Shown piece by piece: positions 24,898-37,480 of a stretch of 64,000 nucleotides of DNA; position 1 is the stretch's first letter, and the number at the start of each line of letters is the position of its first letter. The notes below the pieces were generated by a model that saw nothing but the letters and a program-made list of their open reading frames with translations, was not told the origin of the DNA and did not search any database. A program made the position numbers and the translations under genes. The DNA is from Gloeophyllum trabeum ATCC 11539 (lineage: Eukaryota; Basidiomycota; Agaricomycetes; Gloeophyllales; Gloeophyllaceae). The stretch lies in assembly GCF_000344685.1 (NCBI RefSeq), contig NW_006920424.1, positions 614,940 through 678,939 of the forward strand. The letters run 5' to 3'.

Positions 24898-27617
24898 ATG
24901 TCCCTCGGCCGCGCCCGCCCCGGCTACGCCGCCACCCGCCGCCAGTCCAGCGACGACGACCACCTCGCCAACGCTCCCCGCGCCCCGTCCCCGCTCTCCC
25001 CCCCGCGCCCCTTCTTCCTCGGCGCCCGCGACCGCCCCGACAGGGCCTCTGGCTCCTGGTCCGACGCCGCCTCCACCGACCCCGGCAGCGACTCTGACAG
25101 GGACGTCATCAACACCAGCAGCACCGCCAACAACGCCGGCGTCGGCGCCCGCCGCGTCTCCGACCCGCGCAGGCAGAGCTGGGGCATGAGCGACGCGCCT
25201 CAGCCCGCTGGCACGCAGCCGAAACCCAGGAATCACCACCGCAGGCGCTCTTCTGCAGGTGAGCATTTGTTTTTTTTTCCCTGCGCCTGCCGCGTGTCGG
25301 CAGCGCATCAGCCCTATTTCTGGACGGAATACGTCTTCCAGGCGTTCCGAGCGACGGTGATCCATTGATGCTGTCGACGTCGAGTGTCGCTGGCAGGAGG
25401 AATGGCCGGGCCCGGTCTTCTCGCCGCAATTTCTATCCCCAAACACCTTACTAACCCCTCCCAGCCCCAGCGAGCAACGTCGTCACCTCCTACCCCGAAG
25501 ACCCCGCCTCGCCCACCTCCGCCGACCCCTTCAAGACCCCCGGCGGCACGTCCCCGCCGCCGCCCGCCGACGCAGCCAACTGGACCCCCGCCGCGCTCTA
25601 CCGCGACTCCTACCCGCCCCCGGCAGCCGCCGCGAAGGCCCCGCCCTCCGCGTACCCCTTCCCCTTCCAGAGCCACCCGGGCAACCCCGACCCGCTCCCC
25701 GGCGTCACCAGCCGCCGCAGCTCCATGGAGAGCATGAAGGCCCCCGCGGGCAACGGCTACCAGGCGCTCGGCACGCGCGCGGGCAGCGAGCGCGATCTCG
25801 GCGAGCTCGGGCGGCCGTACGCGCCCTTCATGGGAGAGGGCGCGCGGGACGGGGGAAGTCCCCGCGGCAGCACCTACGGCAGCAACGGCGTCGGCATGGG
25901 CGGCGTCACCTACCGCGCGAACAACGCGAGCCAGGGCCACCTCAGCGACGCCGGCGCGCTCCCGCGCACGAGCAGCGTCACCACCTTCCGCGCGCCGTTC
26001 CTCAGCCCGAGCAGCCGGCCCACGAGCAGCCTCTGGACGCCGCCCGCGTACATGTACGCCGCGAGCCAGGGCGCGGAGGGCGCGGGCAGCGCCGTGTCCC
26101 TCCCCAGCCTGCCGATGAAAGCCAAGCCCGTCATGCCCAGCTCCCGCTTGGAGAGGAAGCTCACGAAGGAGGAGAAGCCGTGGATTGGGCGGAAGGACGG
26201 GTGGGCGCGCGCGAGCTGGTGGCTGACGGTGCTCTGGATGCTCGTGGGCCTCGGGTGTGCGGGGATTATTTGCTGGCGCGGGTATGCGGGCGTCCAGGTC
26301 CTCCAGGATAGCCAGCTGTGTCTGGTGCTCGAGGATGACTTTGATAGCCTGGATACGAGCAATACGTGGAATTACGATATCGAGCTCGGTGGGTTTGGGT
26401 GAGTTTCGAGTTGCTCTTTTGGGTGACCGGGCGCTGATGGCGTGTAGGAATGGCGAGTTTGAGATGACGACGGACGATTCGAAGAACATCTACACCCAGG
26501 ACGGCGAGGTGAGTCTCCAGCTTTGCTTACCTCTTCTTCCCGCTGACGCGTCGCAGCTCTACATCATGCCCACCCTCTCCACCGACGACGGCATCGACAT
26601 CTGGAACGGCGGCTCCTACCAGCTCTCCGACTGCACGTCCGACAACTCCTCCGCGTGCACGGCCAACGGCGACTCGTCCAGCTACCAGGTGATCAACCCC
26701 GTGCGCTCCGCGCGCATCAACACCAAGGGCAAGTACTCCATCCAGTACGGCAAGGTCGAGGTGCGCGCGAAGCTCCCGCGCGGCGACTGGCTGTGGCCCG
26801 CGATCTGGATGCTCCCCGAGGACGACACGTACGGGCCGTGGCCGCTCTCCGGCGAGATCGACATCATGGAAGCAAGGGGCAACGGGCTCGAGTACGGCGC
26901 GCAGGGCGTGAACTTTGCGCGCGCGAGCCTGAACTACGGCCCGCTGGAGACGCTGCAGCGGAAGATCTACGGGTGGCAGAGCAACAAGCGCGCGGGGTTC
27001 GACGAGGACTTCCACACGTACGCGATGGAGTGGGATGAAGGCTTCATGCGGTTCTACATGGACAACCGCCTGCACACGATGCTGAACCTGAAGACGGACA
27101 GCGGGAAGAACAGTTTCTGGACGAGGGGGAACTTCCCCGCGACGGCGATGAACAACTCGGCGACGCCGGTGGTCGTGCCCAACCCGTGGCAGAACTCGGG
27201 GCCCAACGCGCCGTTTGACCAGCGTGAGTGGCGGGGTCTCTCTTCTCTTATATGCTGTGAAGGGAGGGCTGATGCTTCTGTTCGCTCCGGCAGAGTTTTA
27301 CCTGATCATCGACCTCGCGGCGGGCGGGACGAGCGGGTGGTTCCCGGATAACGTGGGCGACAAGCCGTGGTACGACGGGTCGGCGAGTGAGTGTTCGGTT
27401 GAGGTTCGCTCGGAGCCGAGGAGGGTGTGCTGACTGGTCCTTGTGTAGCTGCGATGTATAACTTTGCCCAGGCGCAGGATACGTGGAGCGCGACGTGGCC
27501 GAGCAGCGCTGATGACCGCGCGTTCAGGATGTGAGTGTCTGAGTTTTATTGTGTTCGTGTGTGAGGGGGTATTGATGGGAGAACAGTGACTATGTCAAGA
27601 TGTGGAAGAAGTGCTGA
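24898..27617 (+). CDS. GH16 beta-glucanase/transglycosylase, type II membrane protein
   Basis: Seven exons (24898-25258, 25465-26398, 26448-26508, 26557-27223, 27294-27386, 27449-27530, 27587-27617) join in frame to 742 residues. The first 410 residues are a Ser/Pro-rich, probably cytosolic and disordered region, ending in one membrane anchor (WWLTVLWMLVGLGCAGIICW). The lumenal domain is a family 16 glycoside hydrolase with the catalytic signature GEIDIMEARG (ExDxxE) and the usual WPAIWMLPED before it. Short exons close the beta-sandwich and the protein ends DYVKMWKKC. The layout resembles Skn1/Kre6-type wall-glucan proteins and basidiomycete GH16 laminarinase-like enzymes. The start at 24898 (GCCGCCATG) is preferred; the frame is open upstream to 24556. 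Confidence 0.85.
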
Positions 27618-30600
27618 ACGGCGACGCCGAAAGACACTGTAATCATATCGATACCCCGATATCGCTACCGCCTCGGGACGCGGACGAAGAGCGAACGAAC
27701 GTTGTGCAAGTCCGCGCCTTATTCGGACGAGCTGTCTATGAATCTCCTCTTGTGCTTGATATACCTGACCTACCTAGAACGGACTCTGCTACGTTATTGC
27801 TGCCTGCCTACTCTCCCCGATACACGCTCTTGCCGTTGTTGTCCTTGTCCAACTACCCTCCGCCTCTTGTTGTCCTGTGTCCTGTGTCCCTTGTCCCTTG
27901 TCGTGTAGCGAACCCCACCACCAACCCTAGACTCTTCCTCTCTTTGCTTGCCGTACATACACTCGTTTTCTTGGTGCATCCATCGCCTCCATCCTCTTCT
28001 CTACATACATATCGTATTTCATGACCTACAGATATAGCGGTATTCGTTTACGCGCTGCCACGGACATCTTCGACCGCAGCTCCTTTCGTCCCCATCCTCC
28101 TCTTTGTACAGCCGTAACTATATACAGTCCGATGCAGAATATATTGCTTGGTGCATAGATACCACCTTGTTCTCTTGTTGGCTGGATCAGCATGGCGGCG
28201 AACCTTCAAGGCAAGTTCTGGATTGCAAGGCGCGTTACCCGTCACCCCGTGTCCGGGGTCTGTCCTACACAGATCGAAATGGACGAGCAGTCTCCCACTC
28301 CACGGCATCCCTTTCATCTGAATATTCCAGCAGACGAACCAAAAATTTGCGGGCCCTGTTGGCTGGTATTAGCTCAGGCTGCTGTTGTTGTTTATTATAA
28401 GAAGGGAAGGGCGCGTTCGATGGAATGCTTGACAGGGCAGGAGCTCCGCAGCCATGCTGGGGATGACAGCGTCTGCAATGTTATTTGGGTTGATCGTTCT
28501 GCGTAGCGCTGTGACTGTAACCTCAACCCTGCCAGTGGACGTGGATCGGACGGTGGCCAAAGTCTACCGCTGACATGCAAAGTCGCAGATGTTCGCTCTC
28601 GAGTCGACCGACGGCCGTACGTATACGAGGCATCGGTTTGCTGTTATCGACCGCGTTACAGCATCTGCCTGGTCCACGCACGCAGCATCACTGGAAAGCC
28701 CCTGTAACCAGGGACATTTTAGTTTTTTGATGCGCTTGGTACGACGGTGCGAGTCGATCGCCCGGCACTGGAAAGTGTCGGCGAGCGTCTTCTGGCCTGG
28801 ACGCGCGCGTCGGTACCGCCGGCCTACTGCTGTCCCGTTGCGTCATGGGCAATTGAGAAGAAGGGAGATATGTTTGTCCCCGAGGACTGTGTACGCTCGG
28901 GTAAATTGAGAATGAGGTTGGTGCCGCCGGGGGTGTCGGGAACGCTCAGCTGCATGCCCCAAGAACGAGACCCTACGTAATGTGCGCAGCGCTTGATTTG
29001 GATAACATCGGATTGTGGCCATTATTGTAGGTGGCCGGACCAGGATCACGCGTGTCAGCTTCACGACCGAAGGGACAAGGTGGGGAGTAAACACGCCACA
29101 AACGCGGGGTCGAACTGATGTTGTTGTCAAAGATACGGACACGACTTTATGCCGTTGACCCCCGACATGCGGCTTAACTTGGGTTCAGTCTGATATTCCG
29201 GCGTACCGGCGGTCCGAGCCTGGCCGCTCGACGTATTGGCTCGGAGGACCAAATGTCGGAGCGTCACCTCCATGTAAAAGATGCACGAACCAAAATACCC
29301 AAGAGAACAGCGCGGAGTGGGAGCGGGGAGGGACCAGTAATTAGAGTAAGGGGGGTTGGCTGTCAAAGAAACTGCCATCGCAGTGACGTGCCCCGCGCTA
29401 GAGCGTAATTAGCTGCGACACACCCCGGAACACGGGCTGGTCATGACAGATGGGACAACAACAGCACAGCGCTGGCCTACACCTACGGCACCGAGTGCAT
29501 AACTCTGAGAGAACATCCAGCCCAATGAATACCATGCAATCATTTCCGAACAGTTCTTTCCAGCGACGCTCGGTCCCTTGAGAATCGGTAGCATACAGGA
29601 ATGTATCTCCCGACGGGAAGTCGTTTCAAGACGCCCAGCACTCCCACCGATTCTGTTCCAGGATCTGCACGGCCAAAGTCCTAAACTGGAGGGCGGGGAT
29701 ACATCGGCCTAAAGCAGATGTTAGTGAATTCGAAAAGCTGCGAGTATAATAAGGACGGGAATACCAGAATGGAGCTAGCTCCGTTCGTCTGAATCAAAGC
29801 AAGATCCGTAGGCTTGATGTCGTCGCCGCCGCCGGAAGCCTGGGAATGCTGATTGGAAGTGGGTGGAAGGAGAATTTGAAGAAGGACACTGGAAAGATGC
29901 GCCTCGGTGCTTCCAAGCATCCCATAACACATAATGTACTTAACGCGTCGTGCGTGGATGATGATAGCGAGGAACAGATGCCAAGGCGCTGCTGACACTG
30001 GTGAGAATGTGCGGACCAAATAGAAGAAGGGCGGGAGCGCTGGGGCTTGATTCAGTCGTGGGTTTCGATAATAGTCCCGCCGGCGATAAGCGACGTTCAA
30101 TAGAGGGCTGGCAAAGACGAGGCGATAATGTTACCGTTGAAAGATTGAAGGGAGAAGGACGAGGGCGTACGCATTCGGGAAGATACCTAAGGAGAGGTAG
30201 GTATCCAAGGTAATGTTATCACTCACGCCGATCTGACATTGTTGTAGGTGTTAGGTGAATACCGACGGGGACAACCCTTGCCTTGATCCCAGGATTCCCA
30301 GTGTGGATGGATTGTATTAATAGAAGACGATCAGGCCGTAGAAAATATATAACCTGATAGCGTCTCCCCCCTTGCGAACCACCATCGAGGACTCGGGACC
30401 TTCGTCATTAAACCGCTTGCCAGGGCATGAGCCTGAACACAAGTCGATCTACTCCAGAAACCATTGGGGAGGAGAGGTCCGTTCGGACCAGAGGTGTACA
30501 AGACCTCCACTGCGGAGGAATATGTCCTCCTGGGTCTCGCGAACATGTGTCAGATGTGCGAGAGCGATGATCGGACATGTACTGGGCCGGAAGCCTAATA

Positions 30601-31496
30601 AAGAACTCAGTACATAGGGGTGCAAAGGTCGGCTTACCACTGAGATGAATCGGGGGTAAGACGATTGACTTATTGTCCTGGGAAGTGCCTGCCTATAGCG
30701 CATTCCTCTATTCAGCGGAGGCTGAGGGATAGGAGTACTCGGTAGTGATTGTCGGTCGCATGTTTGCAGGACGCCCACATTCAGCAACTTGGAGGTTCGG
30801 GCTTCGAGCTTGAAAGGTCTGGCTGCTTCCATTCAGAGCCTCATGGGGAGTCAGTAGAAACACTGTATAGAGCTTTACTTGCAGAGACGCCTCCAATGCA
30901 CTCGGAGCGCAGAAGAGCATCTGCTGAGAAGCGGGAGGAATTCAGATATTATTTTGGTTCGGACAGCGCTTCGGGGCGACCCGGGACAGTTCAGTCAAGT
31001 CATCCTATCAGCAGGCAGAATACCAAATCCCAGGTAAAAGGCCTCTCTGTAAAAAGAAGCGCAGGGGCAAATCCAGCGGCCAAGTATAAGAGAGATGATC
31101 GCGTACACATATTGAGTCGACTGGAAATATGTAGACCGACTGGACTGAGGATAAAGGAATTTCTGAAACTTGAAGATGGGTGATTCTTCCGGATAGGAAT
31201 CGGAGGAAAGGATGGTCGAGAAGGAAGCACTGCGTGTGGCCTCGCGGCTCGCCCAACCCCTGTGGCTGCTACAGTTACGTCAGCGACGCCCACGACTTGC
31301 TCTCCTTCAAGCGCCACTTCGACTCACTCAGTCCTCTACTTCTTGTATCCTCCAGGCTTCCGAGTAGCCGATTCATCGCTATTCTGAAGTGTTAGGGTCT
31401 TGCTTGATATTTTACTGAAGGTGTCCACGCCCATCAGCGACCTCGGTGCTCGCCATTATTCCTCAGCCGCTTGCTGACCCGGGAGGTGGCACGGTG
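27618..31496. other. Long intergenic region, no supportable gene
   Basis: About 3.9 kb. The first 400 bases after GH16 are CT-rich. Open frames at 28192-28506 and 29681-30100 (minus) have no recognisable domain. The latter has some hydrophobic stretches and a possible splice donor, so a decayed membrane-protein gene is possible but not shown. Confidence 0.45.
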
Positions 31497-32522
31497 ATGG
31501 CAGGGAATCCTCAGCCCGGGGCTACAATGAATGACATTCCTGTCGATGTTCTGCTGGAAATATTCAAGCCCTTCGTCCCGCATTATGTCTCGCCCTATCC
31601 AGACTGGGAGAAGAATGTAAACTGGCGTTGTGAACTCGAACGAAGAGAGCTCTACCGCCAGTCACTAGTATTCTTTGCCAAGCTGGCGCGTTCCTCGCGC
31701 AAATTTCGAGAAGCAGTTGAATACTATCTGTACCGTGATCTCGTCATCTTCAACGACACCAATGTCGGTAGCCTCGCGCTGGCTCTGCAAAGACATGGTG
31801 GACATGTCCGTACCCTCGTGTACGACGCAGTCAACCCGGGTCCTCTCTTACAAGACCGCATGCCAAGTTTGAGCAGATGTGGGTATCTTGCTCTGGATCG
31901 GTGCTTCGCCTCAATGACAGATGTCCACGCGCTCGGCGTCTATGGCAGTCACAGCCTCTTTCTCCCTCGTCAGGCCTGCCCTTCCTGGAAGGCCCTCGAT
32001 CCTGGATTACCTGAGTTCGCTATCCCCAGCCGACCTCTGCCGGCACTCCGAAAGCTTACTTGGATAGGCGCACCAAAAGCCCAGCGATACGATAAGCAAA
32101 TTCTGCACGCTTTGTCGATGCACTCCTTGTTGCTTGAAGAACTGATTGTTCATACCTGGAACACGACACCCTTCCTGATCTCAAGTGTTCCCATGCCTCT
32201 GCCGCGACTGGTCAACCTACAGATATTTGGTGGACTGATGCCGGTGGAGGCTTTGTCACATCTGCTCAATCAGACAATCACAACAAACGGAGACGGAGGG
32301 AGGACAACCTCCCTGAGAATGCTTGTTCTCTGGTTATCAAAGGGAGATGAAGATGTTCAAAGCACCTGTGAGAAACGAAAGGATGAGATCAGGGCAATGA
32401 TAAGTAACCACCCTTCCTCCGTTTCTCTCGCTCTCTCGTATGGGGCTTGTAGGTCAGGCATGATCGTCTGCGTCCGCAGATTGTTTCTGGGCCAACAAGT
32501 GAGTTGGAGGATCAGGCATTGA
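31497..32522 (+). CDS. F-box/LRR-like protein
   Basis: A single open exon encodes 341 residues from the ATG at 31497 (context GTGATGG). Near the N-terminus an F-box-like helix pair is visible (IPVDVLLEIFKPFVPHY), followed by SLVFFAKLARSSRKFREAVE and YYLYRDLVIFN, a pattern typical of agaricomycete F-box proteins, in which an SCF-binding box precedes irregular leucine-rich repeats. Such proteins usually recruit substrates to an SCF ubiquitin ligase; the substrate is unknown. The last about 40 residues look unlike an LRR, so the 3' end may be shortened by a frameshift or a missed intron. A decayed relative lies about 560 bases downstream. Confidence 0.6.
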   Translation: MAGNPQPGATMNDIPVDVLLEIFKPFVPHYVSPYPDWEKNVNWRCELERRELYRQSLVFFAKLARSSRKFREAVEYYLYRDLVIFNDTNVGSLALALQRHGGHVRTLVYDAVNPGPLLQDRMPSLSRCGYLALDRCFASMTDVHALGVYGSHSLFLPRQACPSWKALDPGLPEFAIPSRPLPALRKLTWIGAPKAQRYDKQILHALSMHSLLLEELIVHTWNTTPFLISSVPMPLPRLVNLQIFGGLMPVEALSHLLNQTITTNGDGGRTTSLRMLVLWLSKGDEDVQSTCEKRKDEIRAMISNHPSSVSLALSYGACRSGMIVCVRRLFLGQQVSWRIRH

Positions 32523-33083
32523 TTCAAACTACAGCTAGTTTTTCTGTACTGGATGTCTCTCAGTTGATTTGGACTGAATGTACTCGATTGCATCTTATGT
32601 TGAGATGACTTATGTGAAACATTGACTGATTAACTGGGATGCAGCACTCCGGGGCTACATATACAGCTTGTGATAGGGAATTTTTTGAGGTAGTGCTGCA
32701 CTGATAACCCATCACATAGTGACCACATTCTGGTTCTCAACCTTCTTCTGCAGAAGGTAGTCTGAAAGGTACACATGTTCAAAATTCCAGTCTTCTTCGG
32801 GCAGTCGATGACCGTCGTGCCAGTCATATACGAGCCGTGGATCCATATATGTGATCCCTGCCCCGGGCTTCCCTTCCTTCCCCCCTTCCCCCTCCCCCGA
32901 TCTTCTGCCTGTATCCTCCTTTCCTTCCTTCCCTTCCCGTCTCCGCCCCGTCCCAGCATTCTCATCACTCCCCTCGTCTAAACATCAGCAGAAGCAAAGA
33001 AGTCGAGAACTATCAATCACGGCTCGTCTTTCCGCCACATACTCTTTCGTGCAAAACCTGCGCAAGGCAACCCTGGGCCTCTG
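32523..33083. other. Intergenic region between F-box gene and its broken paralogue
   Basis: The stretch 32840-32990 is strongly CT-rich and looks like a basidiomycete promoter, fitting an originally independent promoter for the downstream copy. No gene is seen. Confidence 0.5.
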
Positions 33084-34435
33084 TGGGCACCGCTACCAGT
33101 TGGAATCCTCTTCATGGTCCTTGAGGATCTGGACCCGTTGCCTTGGCACATTCACCGATACAAGTTCGCGGACCAGCCACTTCAGGCGGTGTCAAAGGAG
33201 AAGGAAATAGAGCGCATCGCCCGATACCGTCGGCAACTCCATGCCTTCGCATCGCTTGCCCTCACGTCCCGTGCATTTCGGCAGGCAGTCAATCACTACC
33301 TGTATCGCACCCTGGTCATCTTTCCTTCCACTGATGTCGCTGCGTTATCCCCGTCACTGGAGAAATATGGACACGTCGTCCGCACCATCGTCCACGATGC
33401 AACCGTGGGCGATATGCCCTGGCACGCGTCAATAGACGAGAGGCCCCGCCTCATTGGCAGGTGCTTCTGCCTGATCCTGCACGCCAACGACCTGAAAGTG
33501 ATCGGACATCATATCCTCTTCATGCCGCGGCATTCCCGCACCTACGGATTGACCCAACATGCCTCCTTTCCACGAAACACAGTCCTGGCGCCGCCTTTCA
33601 ACTTTGGCCCCGATGGAGACCTTGACATGGCAGTGCCGGCCGGAATGCATGAGACAAGCAGCTAGAAGAAGCATTGCGCTTGCTCGGAACTTCCCTTCGG
33701 CAGATCCACGTAGAAGGTTGGGTTGCTACCCCGAGCGATACTCCGCGGCACATCACCCCTCTTCCGCACCTATCCAGTCTCACCGTCGTGGGCGGAGAGT
33801 TGAAGCTCCGTGAGCTCTCGCACCTGAGACGGACAGAAGATAGCACTGGGTCGACCTCCTTGCGCCGACTCATCAGGCTGCGCATACAGAGCTTCGAGCC
33901 ATAACATCTTCGGCGGCTCCTTCGGCAACACAAGTTGGGGTCGCGACTAGATGCCCTATCGATATCGTTCCGGACAACGACAACGCGATGGCCTTGGCTA
34001 ATTCCAATATGCATGCTGTCCGAATGCATGGTCTTCAAGGAGCTCAAGCTCGACGCCGTCGACAGGCATATCTCGCGACTCGGGGCCCTCTGGGATCGGT
34101 CGTTCATCTTCCAACCTGCCAAGGACTTTGAGACCTTGAAGTTGTGCATGGTGTCATACGGCGCCAGGGATCTTGTCGACATCCATAAATTCCGGGCGAT
34201 CGTCCCATACGTGTATACCCGTCCATTCCGGTGCCTTCGAAACATAAAGTTTGCGGTATGGGTGCTCAAACGTAGCTCTGGAATGAGCTCAGGATTTCAG
34301 GACTTCTTGGTAGAAGGAGTGCCATGGTTAAAGAGAGAATGCGAGGCCGCTGGTGTCCAGCTGGACGTTCGGTTCCCCGAGTTCTCGTTATACAGCGACG
34401 CCGTTAGGCCATTCTCTTCAATCTCGGCTTCGTAG
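33084..34435 (+). pseudogene. Broken tandem paralogue of the F-box/LRR gene
   Basis: Homology to the upstream gene starts at PVGILFMVLEDLDPLPWH (33093), where the F-box should be, but no ATG lies in a suitable position upstream. The middle part matches well (FRQAVNHYLYRTLVIF against FREAVEYYLYRDLVIF upstream). The frame is lost near 33655: the first frame stops at 33665 while LEEALRLLGTSLRQ continues in another. That frame then has a TAA at about 33902, after which HLRRLLRQHKLGSRLDALS continues in the same frame to 34435. No intron with usable borders removes either break. I read this as a pseudogene formed by tandem duplication. Confidence 0.65.
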
Positions 34436-35926
34436 ACGTATCGGTTATGATATATCTCTCTTTGGTTCTTGTTCATACTTCAGCGGACTTTCGCCTCTAG
34501 TTAGGCTATTTGTAGGTATTTATTCTTCGGGGCTCGGTGCATCTGTAGGATCAGTGTTTAATTTCTTGGGTCCTTGTACATACTTCAGCGGACCTCGCGT
34601 CCGGTTAGGCTATGAATTTATGAGCATTTATTCCTCGGAGCTCGGTGCATCTGTAGGAACTGTGGGGTAAGTCCGAGGTGCAATAGTAAGGTCATGACGG
34701 ACTCTGACTCCTCCGGAACAGTGGAAGGCGACCGAGATACAGGAGCAGCCACTGCCAGGGGGGGCGCTATCTTGAACACGGCTACTATCTGGTAACCTGC
34801 AGAGTCTTTTCAGAATGGAACTCACTCGAACCCCATAACCCCTGGAGTACTTGATCCAGTGGAGATGTCTCGGAGAGCAAGGAATTTGGCTGCTCCTCTA
34901 CATTGAAAGCAGAAACTGAGACCTTGAGCGTTTCTTGGCCAAGTTGTCGATAACGCCGTTACCGACAAGGAGACGTCGAGATCTCAGTCAACGTGGTTAT
35001 AATGCTACCTGGGATCTCGACGTCTCCCAAGTCCTGGTCAAATCCTTCACTTCGCCGCTTATTGTCTTCAAAATCTTCAACTGTTCATACTTGTTTTTAG
35101 CCGGACCGTGGCATGAGCTCTCGTGTTCGTGAGGTCCTATACTGCCCCGTCGCCGTCTTCTGCTGTCAATGAACTCCAGGCCGCACTGGTTAGGCTAGGC
35201 AGGAAAGTCGGTTCCATCCCAGATGTCATTGAGAATCAGCTGGTATTAATCGTATACGTACCTGCATCCATGCGTTGGGATTTCGCTGTTGTTCGTTGTG
35301 CTAGGTCAGACTACGAGGCGGCCCGAGTCAGCCTGCAGCACCGATATATGATGTTTACGAATCGCGACACGCAGCTTTATCATCATGCATCCCTGTCGTG
35401 TTGCACATCTTTCCGAGAGCTGTCGTTCATGCCGAGTCCGGTCGGAGAGCCAGGCGCGGTCGTCAGCACGGCACCCTGGCGCACCCAAGATTCAGAGAAC
35501 ATTGAGCCGGCAGAGTCCATAGCCGGCTCGGGAGGACCGTCTCACTATTATCTAGCTGTACGCCTTTTGAGATGGAACCTATCGAATCACCTGAAAACAG
35601 AAGTTGCTGTACAAGTTGAGCGTCGTCCAAGCCGAAACATACCGTATATGGACAAATGTGGCGTCGGCCCGAGTACCCGGATGCTGCCGATTTCCGAAAC
35701 GTTCGTCCGACCCACTCCGGACGGAAGGCAATCCAGGTCCTTCTCGGTCCTGCCCAATGTCCGCAATGAATAAGGATCACATTATGTCGCATTCGCTTAC
35801 TAAATCCCTGTTGTGCCCGAGAGGTAGAGTCGTTATATAACCTGTCTCGCGAGCAGGAGCACCATCCTCCTACCTACCGTTCATTCCTACAGTTCGTCGA
35901 TCAAATCCGCCATCCCTTCCGCCGCC
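34436..35926. other. Intergenic region with a short tandem duplication
   Basis: The region holds the two-copy repeat at 34461-34658 and the promoter side of the next gene. A frame of 217 codons at 35123-35773 begins with GTG, not ATG, and has no recognisable domain, so I do not call it. Confidence 0.45.
34461..34658. repeat. Two-copy tandem duplication of about 105 bases
   Basis: The blocks CATACTTCAGCGGAC, GGTTAGGCTAT (first copy AGTTAGGCTAT) and CTCGGTGCATCTGTAGGA appear in the same order twice, offset by about 105-108 bases. The copies differ at scattered positions. No coding function is apparent; it lies directly after the F-box pseudogene. Confidence 0.65.
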
Positions 35927-36979
35927 ATGAATCCGATCGTCTTTGGCCTCGACTTGAGAAATATCAGGCCTTCTGCCTTCAAGTCAAAGAATATGTGGAA
36001 CAAGGCGTACCACCTGCGGTCGGAGCGGTTCATCCTGTACCAATTGGCCATGGTCATCACGGTCGTGGCGGAGTGTCTGGCCACATACGCGCTTGACAAG
36101 TAAGTAGATCCATACAGTAGATCATGGTGAAGCGTGGCTCTAATTCCTCCGGGGTTATAGATATCTCCACCTGCAAGACCATTCGCAGAAGCGGTACCCA
36201 GGAGTATATGTATACAACAACGATGTGAGTTTACTATAAATACCGTCTTCCGAGACCGTGACTTATCCGGTCATTAGATAGTGGGCGCGACGGGCCTCAC
36301 AATCTTCGCAGGAGTCTTCAATGCTTGCGTATTCGTAAGTCGCAACATCTGATTTCCCTTTGCACGACTCATTTATTGGACCGATAGGGAAGCATATTCT
36401 TCTTCCTGCTGTTCTGGCCCGAATCCCGGGAGACGCCCTTCTGGGCAGCCGCCAAACAAGTCGGAGCCGTGGTAGCGATGTTGTCAGTCTTGGCTGCATC
36501 GATCACGTCAACTGTAAGCATGCTCTCTGGTTGTTCCTGTATTGAGTGCTCATGAGTGCTCTGAAATAGGTCATCGGAGCAACACATTCAGCTACCATCA
36601 GTGGTGTAGACGAAGCCACTAGACAAGCGATCACCGCTGAAGCTGAGGTACCCTTAAGTGCGTATCTCTGCGTAGCGGTTGTCCGCTTGTGTATAGAGCT
36701 AATGCACCGTTTTTCCCCTAGAATATAGTCACTACCGCTACATAATTGTGTACATTGTACTCCTTTGGATAGGCTGGGTATTCACATTGGCCAGGTGGGT
36801 CTGAGTAACTGTCATATCGACTGAAAGGTCCGTAGCTGACTCTTTGACTGCACAGCACCGTCATGGTCTTCATCGCATCCAACTACTACCTACACCATCA
36901 GCCGGCGCCCCATCCTACAAGGCAGGGCACAGCTGACTCTGAAAAGGCGCTCCGAAATGACGGCGCAGCTCAAGCATAG
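35927..36979 (+). CDS. Four-helix membrane protein of unknown function
   Basis: Seven exons (35927-36099, 36161-36224, 36278-36334, 36388-36513, 36570-36657, 36722-36794, 36856-36979) join in frame to 234 residues. The start has the context GCCGCCATGA. Four hydrophobic segments are visible: ILYQLAMVITVVAECLATYA, ATGLTIFAGVFNACVFGSIF, AVVAMLSVLAASITSTVIG and YIIVYIVLLWIGWVFTLAST. The loop after the third helix contains HSATISGVDEATRQAITAE. The C-tail is hydrophilic and ends GAAQA. The layout is that of small fungal MARVEL/Sur7-like proteins, but I cannot place it in one family. It converges with the mitochondrial ribosomal protein gene. Confidence 0.75.
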
Positions 36980-37480
36980 ACCTTTAACTTATTGCTAATG
37001 GTGAGGGTCGACGCTGCCTTCTGGACTGAGCGGTCAACTAACTGGAGGCCCTAGTTTTCATCGTTCACGAGTTATATCTACGATCACTTACGACTCCCAT
37101 TCACTAATGTTTCCCTGCGGAGGTCGCCTCTCGCAGATGCTAATTATTTACCGTGTGCTAATTCACCTTGTTGTATCCTCACATTGTCGTGTTTCCTGTA
37201 TCAGCCGCAATGAATTCGTTCACCATCATCCAAATGCTTGTCCCCCTCACTCTTCGCACATGCAAGACTTAAACCAAGGCAGAGATGATAACCTCCAAAA
37301 TAGTCTCGGAAAGGCTGCCCGAGGCGAGCTCACCTCGCGAAAGGCCGTCGCTTGTGACTGCTTCCACGAATAACCGTCCCGTGCCAGCCTGCAACCCTAC
37401 AACGCTGACCTGGATGCATTGCCCCATACTTTCTCTGCACATCCGGCAGGGATGACATATAGCTCACTATTAACGACCCA
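36980..37480. other. Intergenic region between convergent genes
   Basis: These 501 bases separate the 3' ends of the four-helix protein gene and the uS4m gene. I see no gene or RNA. Confidence 0.55.

Noticed and set aside
25314..26489. 391-codon minus-strand frame opposite GH16
   Set aside because: Ala/Arg/Gly-rich shadow caused by the GC-rich coding exon on the other strand.
28192..28506. 104-codon frame on the plus strand after GH16
   Set aside because: No recognisable domain, low-complexity composition and no splice context; probably chance.
29681..30100. Minus-strand frame with hydrophobic stretches and a possible donor
   Set aside because: It hints at a decayed membrane-protein gene, but no helix set or second exon could be joined with confidence.
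35123..35773. Frame of 217 codons on the plus strand
   Set aside because: It begins with GTG, the first ATG comes about 50 codons later, and no domain or splice pattern is visible.
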